Source of the DNA: Candidatus Poseidoniaceae archaeon
GTDB lineage: Archaea; Thermoplasmatota; Poseidoniia; Poseidoniales; Poseidoniaceae
DNA: 9,055 nucleotides
NCBI GenBank assembly: GCA_013329355.1
Contig: DUKK01000069.1
Location: forward strand, 1-9,055
Direction of reading: 5' to 3'
The notes under the pieces were generated by a model. That model saw only the letters and a program-made list of their open reading frames with translations, was not told where the DNA came from and did no database searches. The translations under genes were made by a program, and so were the position numbers. Positions 6,232 through 9,055 of this stretch are shown here, piece after piece (the first letter of the stretch is position 1; each line of letters begins with the position of its first letter).

Positions 6232-7560
6232 ATGAGGACCGGAAATGATTTGACGACCGGTCCAATACCTGTAGGGCAATTCGTAAATTTAGTTAGGAAT
6301 ACCCTCAAACAAGATAAGTTGTTTCAAAATCAAGTGATAACCGGTGAAATCACCCAGTGGAAACGCCATTCAAACGGGCACACGTACTTCACCCTAATCG
6401 ATTCTGACGGGCAAATCAGTGCAGTGATATGGCAAGGTCGTTGTAATATAGACCCACTCATTGAGGAAGGGAGCGTAGTTGTGGTTATCGCTAATTTAGA
6501 CTTATGGGCGAAGGCCGGAAAGATCCAATTAGTAGTAAGCAAGATTGCGTTAGTGAATAAACTAGGTGCCCTTGAGGACCGCAAAAAGCAACTTATTGCT
6601 GATTTGCGTAACGAGGGCTTATTGGACCGAACCAGGCTAGAATTGCCAACCATTCCGCACCATATCGCCATCATTACTGGCTCGGGCTCAGCCGCCCTAG
6701 CAGACATGAATCGGCTAATAGATAATCGCTGGCCTGGACTAAGGCGAACGATTATTGGAGTTATGGTCCAGGGAGAAAATGCACCAGGTGAAATTGTGCG
6801 AGGATTGCTAGCAGCAAGCAAACTTTCGGTTCCAGAGATTGCGGATAAGATGGAGGTGCCTCCAGTTGATCTAATCATAGTTGGCCGGGGAGGAGGCGCT
6901 CCAGAGGACCTCTGGGCGTTCAATCTGGAACCAGTTGTCAGGGCCATTGTTGCGTCCCGTGTACCTGTTGTGTCTGCTGTTGGTCATGAATCAGATTTAA
7001 TGGTTGCTGATTTAGTAGCAGACCTAAGGGCGTCAACGCCATCGAATGCCATTGAGTTGACTGTTCCCGAATATGATTACCACCAGATGCTCAATGTGAG
7101 CCTGCTGGAACGACTTGATGACGCAGCGCAGCGCATAATTATCGATTGGCGTAGGAGTCTACAGTTACTGCAGTCAAGATTAGTGAATGCACCTCTAAGA
7201 GGCGTATACAATGCTTACCAACATGTTTCTGAACTAGGAAATAGATTATCAAATATAGTGGCTGACAGATTTAGCGAGGAACGCCAGCGATTACATCGAC
7301 ACACGACGATGATTGAATTCGCAATCCATAAAAAATTGGCTGATGAAACGACAAGGTTAGCCGTCCTAAACACATCACTGAACTCCTCAAATCCAAGAAA
7401 TGTGCTTCACCGGGGATACAGTATGATAACCAACAAATCCGGCAGCGTAATCAGTAAAACTGATGATTTAACTGAAGGTCAACAAATAACCTTAGCCCTG
7501 GCTGATGGTAGAGCTAAGGCGACAGTAGACGGTATTGAAGAAGGTGATAAAAATGAGTAA
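6232..7560 (+). CDS. xseA: Exodeoxyribonuclease VII large subunit
   Basis: XseA is the catalytic subunit of exonuclease VII, which degrades single-stranded DNA from both ends to short oligonucleotides and takes part in repair. The 442-residue length is normal. An N-terminal OB-fold (about 12-105) includes ITGEITQWKRHSNGHTYFTL. The nuclease core follows, with PHHIAIITGSGSAALADM (142-159), the glycine motif VGRGGGAPEDLWAFN (217-231), and VVSAVGHESDLMVADLVAD (246-264). A long helical region and the C-terminal segment VLHRGYSMIT plus a small beta domain complete the usual layout. The protein appears complete and active. The family is mainly bacterial, so its presence here suggests old lateral transfer. 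The start ATG has no clear ribosome site; a palindrome and TATA-like element lie just upstream. It overlaps xseB by 8 bp. Confidence 0.95.
   Translation: MRTGNDLTTGPIPVGQFVNLVRNTLKQDKLFQNQVITGEITQWKRHSNGHTYFTLIDSDGQISAVIWQGRCNIDPLIEEGSVVVVIANLDLWAKAGKIQLVVSKIALVNKLGALEDRKKQLIADLRNEGLLDRTRLELPTIPHHIAIITGSGSAALADMNRLIDNRWPGLRRTIIGVMVQGENAPGEIVRGLLAASKLSVPEIADKMEVPPVDLIIVGRGGGAPEDLWAFNLEPVVRAIVASRVPVVSAVGHESDLMVADLVADLRASTPSNAIELTVPEYDYHQMLNVSLLERLDDAAQRIIIDWRRSLQLLQSRLVNAPLRGVYNAYQHVSELGNRLSNIVADRFSEERQRLHRHTTMIEFAIHKKLADETTRLAVLNTSLNSSNPRNVLHRGYSMITNKSGSVISKTDDLTEGQQITLALADGRAKATVDGIEEGDKNE
7543..7548 (+). promoter_or_regulatory. Shine-Dalgarno site (GGTGAT) deciding the xseB start
   Basis: GGTGAT inside the 3' end of xseA ends 4 bases before ATG 7553. 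It supports this ATG over an in-frame TTG at 7535 that would add six residues. Confidence 0.6.
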
Positions 7561-7765
7561 GGAAATGAGTTATAGTAAGGCAATACAGCGACTTGAAGAG
7601 ATTGTACAATCATTGGAGCGGGGTGGAATACCTCTTGATGAGACGTTAAAATTGTATGAAGAAGGTGCTAAATTGCTAGCATTCTGTCAACAAGAATTGG
7701 CCGCTGCTGAAGGCAAACTCAACGAAATGAAATTAGCAGATATTGAGAACAAATTATCTGAGTAG
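7553..7765 (+). CDS. xseB: Exodeoxyribonuclease VII small subunit
   Basis: XseB is a short helical protein; several copies wrap around the extended helix of XseA and are needed for a working exonuclease VII. The 70-residue product has the standard length and signature: YSKAIQRLEEIVQSLERGGI, then PLDETLKLYEEGAKLLAFCQQEL, and a charged coiled-coil tail. The ATG lies inside the last codons of xseA, giving an 8-bp overlap with a good GGTGAT site, so translation of the two subunits is coupled. This matches the usual bacterial pairing and makes a functional complex likely. The next + strand gene is not in the window, so xseB probably ends this transcription unit. Confidence 0.94.
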   Translation: MSKEMSYSKAIQRLEEIVQSLERGGIPLDETLKLYEEGAKLLAFCQQELAAAEGKLNEMKLADIENKLSE

Positions 7766-7769
7766 AGAA

Positions 7770-7809
7770 TAACTCATAGCCCAATAATGGCAGAAATTGC
7801 CATGAGTTA
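7770..7809 (+). repeat. Nested inverted repeats after xseB
   Basis: TAACTCAT (7770-7777) is fully complementary to ATGAGTTA (7802-7809). Inside lies ATGGCA (7787-7792), complementary to TGCCAT (7798-7803) with a 5-base loop GAAAT. The two stems share the bases AT at 7802-7803. It begins 5 bp after the xseB stop, so a role in 3'-end formation or transcript stability is plausible. Confidence 0.45.
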
Positions 7810-7959
7810 GAGACGCCTGTAGTAAAGGTCTCGCAACTACTTCCTAAATGGCAAACCGCATGACTAGGGTCGATAAAAAGACTCAAAATTTATCCGATTA
7901 CAGTAGATAAGTGAAACCGGAGAATTTGATTTTATCATTATTGCAAAACACCAAGAATG

Positions 7960-8000
7960 ATTGGCAACCCTAGCCAATTGCACCACAAGTTACAGCCAAT
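7960..8000 (+). repeat. ATTGGC hairpin with a second partner copy
   Basis: ATTGGC (7960-7965) is complementary to GCCAAT at 7973-7978 (7-base loop) and again to GCCAAT at 7995-8000, so two alternative hairpins are possible. On the - strand it lies beyond the end of the membrane-protein gene. Confidence 0.3.
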
Positions 8001-8065
8001 AAAAGAGGTGAAAATTGATACCTTGTGACGTAATGAGCGCCTCTGGTAACGAGCGGTGGACTAAA

Positions 8066-8893
8066 TTAATCAATAGCTAGTCTGTATTGCCTCAGTAGCA
8101 AAAACGCTGGTATCGTCCATAATGTAACCGAGCCAAGCCAAGCGAGAATTGAGCCAAGGATGACGCCGAATGTGGGGATGGACCAAATTACAATTAATGC
8201 ATAGACCGAAACGCTTGCGCCACCAAGCATCATTGGAGCGGCCGCACCTTGGGGAACTTTTGGGCCCTGTGACAGCCATAGTGCCACCATACTGGTTAGG
8301 AAAATGGCTGGAAATGCACTAGCTAGGCCTGCGACAAACGGTAGGCCCGATTCTGCTAGCCATAAACAACCAGCAATTGCCAAGCCAGCAGCAAAACCAC
8401 GCAGTGACAATACTAGTAATGGTACTCTATTCACTCCCTTAGGCGCATCCTTTACTCGAAGATTGAATATTACTGCTAAACCAATTAGTGCACACAACCC
8501 GATTAATCCAAGCATTAGCTCCGTGATGATACCATCAGTTAATTGGCGGGCAACCACTAGTGAAGTAAAGGCTAACATTGCCCACATAAGCAGTGAAACG
8601 AGAGTTGTCACAGGGAGTTTTGCAGCGTGACTGCTAACATAGCGCGGAAGGATAATCCAAACTCCAAGAAACATACCATTGATTAGCATACCGAGTGGTA
8701 CGATTGACATACTTGCGGTAAGGCTTGCCTCCCCATCAATCAGGTAAACTCCTGCTGCGGCAGGGACAATTGTCGATGGGACCGTCCCAAGAACACCGCC
8801 AACGAAGCCACCGAACCGCTCGATAGCAACTGTGACGAGGATTGCGACCAAGCCAGCAAATACGCCATAAATAATGATAGTTGAATCTATCAT
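8066..8893 (-). CDS. Multi-pass membrane protein with internal repeat, unknown transporter-like
   Basis: The 275-residue protein is almost entirely hydrophobic, with about nine membrane helices (near 5-24, 30-52, 60-82, 92-116, 122-144, 158-180, 184-208, 217-238 and 242-266). Two halves align without gaps over much of their length at an offset of 156 residues. Segment FVGGVLGTVPSTIV (30-43) corresponds to FVAGLASAFPAIFL (186-199), with P39 matching P195. Five helices in the first half and four in the second would place the repeats in opposite orientation, as in many small-molecule transporters. No substrate motif is visible and I do not recognise the family. The start is ATG at 8893-8891, preceded on its strand by GAGATGAT. 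Only 30 bp separate it from the peroxiredoxin gene upstream, so the two probably form one transcript. Confidence 0.8.
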   Translation of the reverse strand: MIDSTIIIYGVFAGLVAILVTVAIERFGGFVGGVLGTVPSTIVPAAAGVYLIDGEASLTASMSIVPLGMLINGMFLGVWIILPRYVSSHAAKLPVTTLVSLLMWAMLAFTSLVVARQLTDGIITELMLGLIGLCALIGLAVIFNLRVKDAPKGVNRVPLLVLSLRGFAAGLAIAGCLWLAESGLPFVAGLASAFPAIFLTSMVALWLSQGPKVPQGAAAPMMLGGASVSVYALIVIWSIPTFGVILGSILAWLGSVTLWTIPAFLLLRQYRLAID

Positions 8894-8907
8894 TCAATCA
8901 TCTCGGT

Positions 8908-8930
8908 AAATATTCACAAATATTCACAAA
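8908..8930. repeat. 10-bp tandem duplication
   Basis: TATTCACAAA occurs twice in a row (8911-8920 and 8921-8930), with three matching bases before it. On the - strand it covers the peroxiredoxin stop codon (8926-8924), and a second TGA occurs one unit later. A replication-slippage duplication is the likely origin. Confidence 0.6.
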
Positions 8931-9055
8931 GATTCTGCAACTGCTACCAACGCGTGATAATCAGGTTCGACGCCCGGATTTTCAGCTACCCAACGATGCT
9001 GAATTGTGCCGGTTTTATCGATGATAATTACCACTCTATTAGCACTCACACAACC
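8924..9055 (-). CDS. Peroxiredoxin, C-terminal fragment (5' part outside window)
   Basis: Only the last 43 residues are visible, ending at TGA 8926-8924; the frame is open to the window edge. The segment NRVVIIIDKTGTIQHRWVAE followed by NPGVEPDYHALVAVAESL matches the C-terminal part of AhpC/TSA or Bcp-type peroxiredoxins. There the strand with the Asp-Lys-x-Gly turn (xxIDKxG) is followed by a tryptophan and a proline-rich loop. These thiol enzymes reduce hydrogen peroxide and organic peroxides. The peroxidatic cysteine motif lies upstream of the fragment, so the subtype cannot be decided. The gene is 30 bp upstream of the multi-pass membrane protein on the same strand. A 10-bp tandem repeat covers its stop codon. 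Confidence 0.8.
   Translation of the reverse strand, partial: GCVSANRVVIIIDKTGTIQHRWVAENPGVEPDYHALVAVAESL

Larger units (their letters stand above)
7766..8065. other. Non-coding region between convergent genes
   Basis: This 300-bp stretch separates the end of xseB (+) from the end of the membrane-protein gene (-). I see no supported open frame and no tRNA-like pattern. It contains nested inverted repeats near its left end (7770-7840) and a second hairpin family around 7960-8000. T-rich runs occur on both strands: TTTTATCATTATT near 7930-7943 on +, and complements of AAAAG and AAAATT near 8001-8016 on -. Transcription termination from both sides is the simplest role. Confidence 0.6.

Noticed and set aside
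6330..6947. Long antisense open frame of 205 residues on the - strand
   Set aside because: It lies entirely inside xseA, whose conserved motifs are on the + strand. The translation is rich in Ser, Ile, Thr and Arg with no family features, typical of an antisense shadow.
7766..8065. tRNA, box C/D RNA or CRISPR repeat in the gap
   Set aside because: I found no T-arm-like GGTTCRA, no paired C and D boxes in the expected order, and no regularly spaced repeats on either strand.
8015..8080. TTG-started 21-codon peptide after a GGTGA site
   Set aside because: It is very short, the spacing of 3 bases is poor, and it runs into the 3' end of the convergent gene. It is most likely chance.
8304..8630. 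108-residue + strand open frame
   Set aside because: It is antisense to the multi-pass membrane protein, whose helix pattern and ribosome site are convincing.

Overview
The window is archaeal. It carries a ribosomal protein L21e gene, the RNA polymerase stalk subunit Rpo4 (RpoF), a DUF655 protein, a KsgA/Dim1 rRNA dimethyladenosine transferase and an archaeal-type tRNA pseudouridine synthase Pus10, in an order familiar from Euryarchaeota. Several starts follow GGTGA or GGAGG Shine-Dalgarno sites, usually about 5 to 8 bases upstream. The moderate-to-low G+C, the bacterial-type exonuclease VII and the accessory domains make a planktonic Thermoplasmatota (Marine Group II/III-like) my best guess. 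That placement is inference and not proven by the sequence.

Left part (1-4441, all + strand): the end of a small two-helix membrane protein, then pus10 with a SAP domain inserted before its C-terminal segment. After a 114-bp gap with a likely TATA box comes a tight translation cluster: rpl21e, rpoF, DUF655 and ksgA. The gaps there are 5 and 19 bp, and the last pair overlaps by 4 bp.

Middle part (4442-7765, all + strand): an unrecognised protein with a helix-hairpin-helix-like domain, a coiled coil and a zinc-ribbon-like cysteine quartet sits where many archaea have a HemK/PrmC-type methyltransferase. It is followed, 9 bp apart each time, by a [2Fe-2S] ferredoxin and a 63-residue single-helix membrane protein. 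Next is xseA-xseB (exonuclease VII, 8-bp overlap). A perfect 14-bp palindrome lies just upstream of xseA in a geometry that suits a leaderless promoter with an overlapping operator.

Right part (7766-9055): a 300-bp non-coding stretch between convergent genes contains several inverted repeats. Two - strand genes follow: a roughly nine-helix membrane protein with an internal repeat, and upstream of it the 3' end of a peroxiredoxin running off the window. Only 30 bp separate them, and these hold a 10-bp tandem duplication.

I found no CRISPR array, tRNA, rRNA, transposase or integrase. The window is mostly a housekeeping locus with lineage-specific additions. The items most worth a second look are the SAP insertion in Pus10, the unknown HhH/coiled-coil/zinc protein and the palindrome before xseA.
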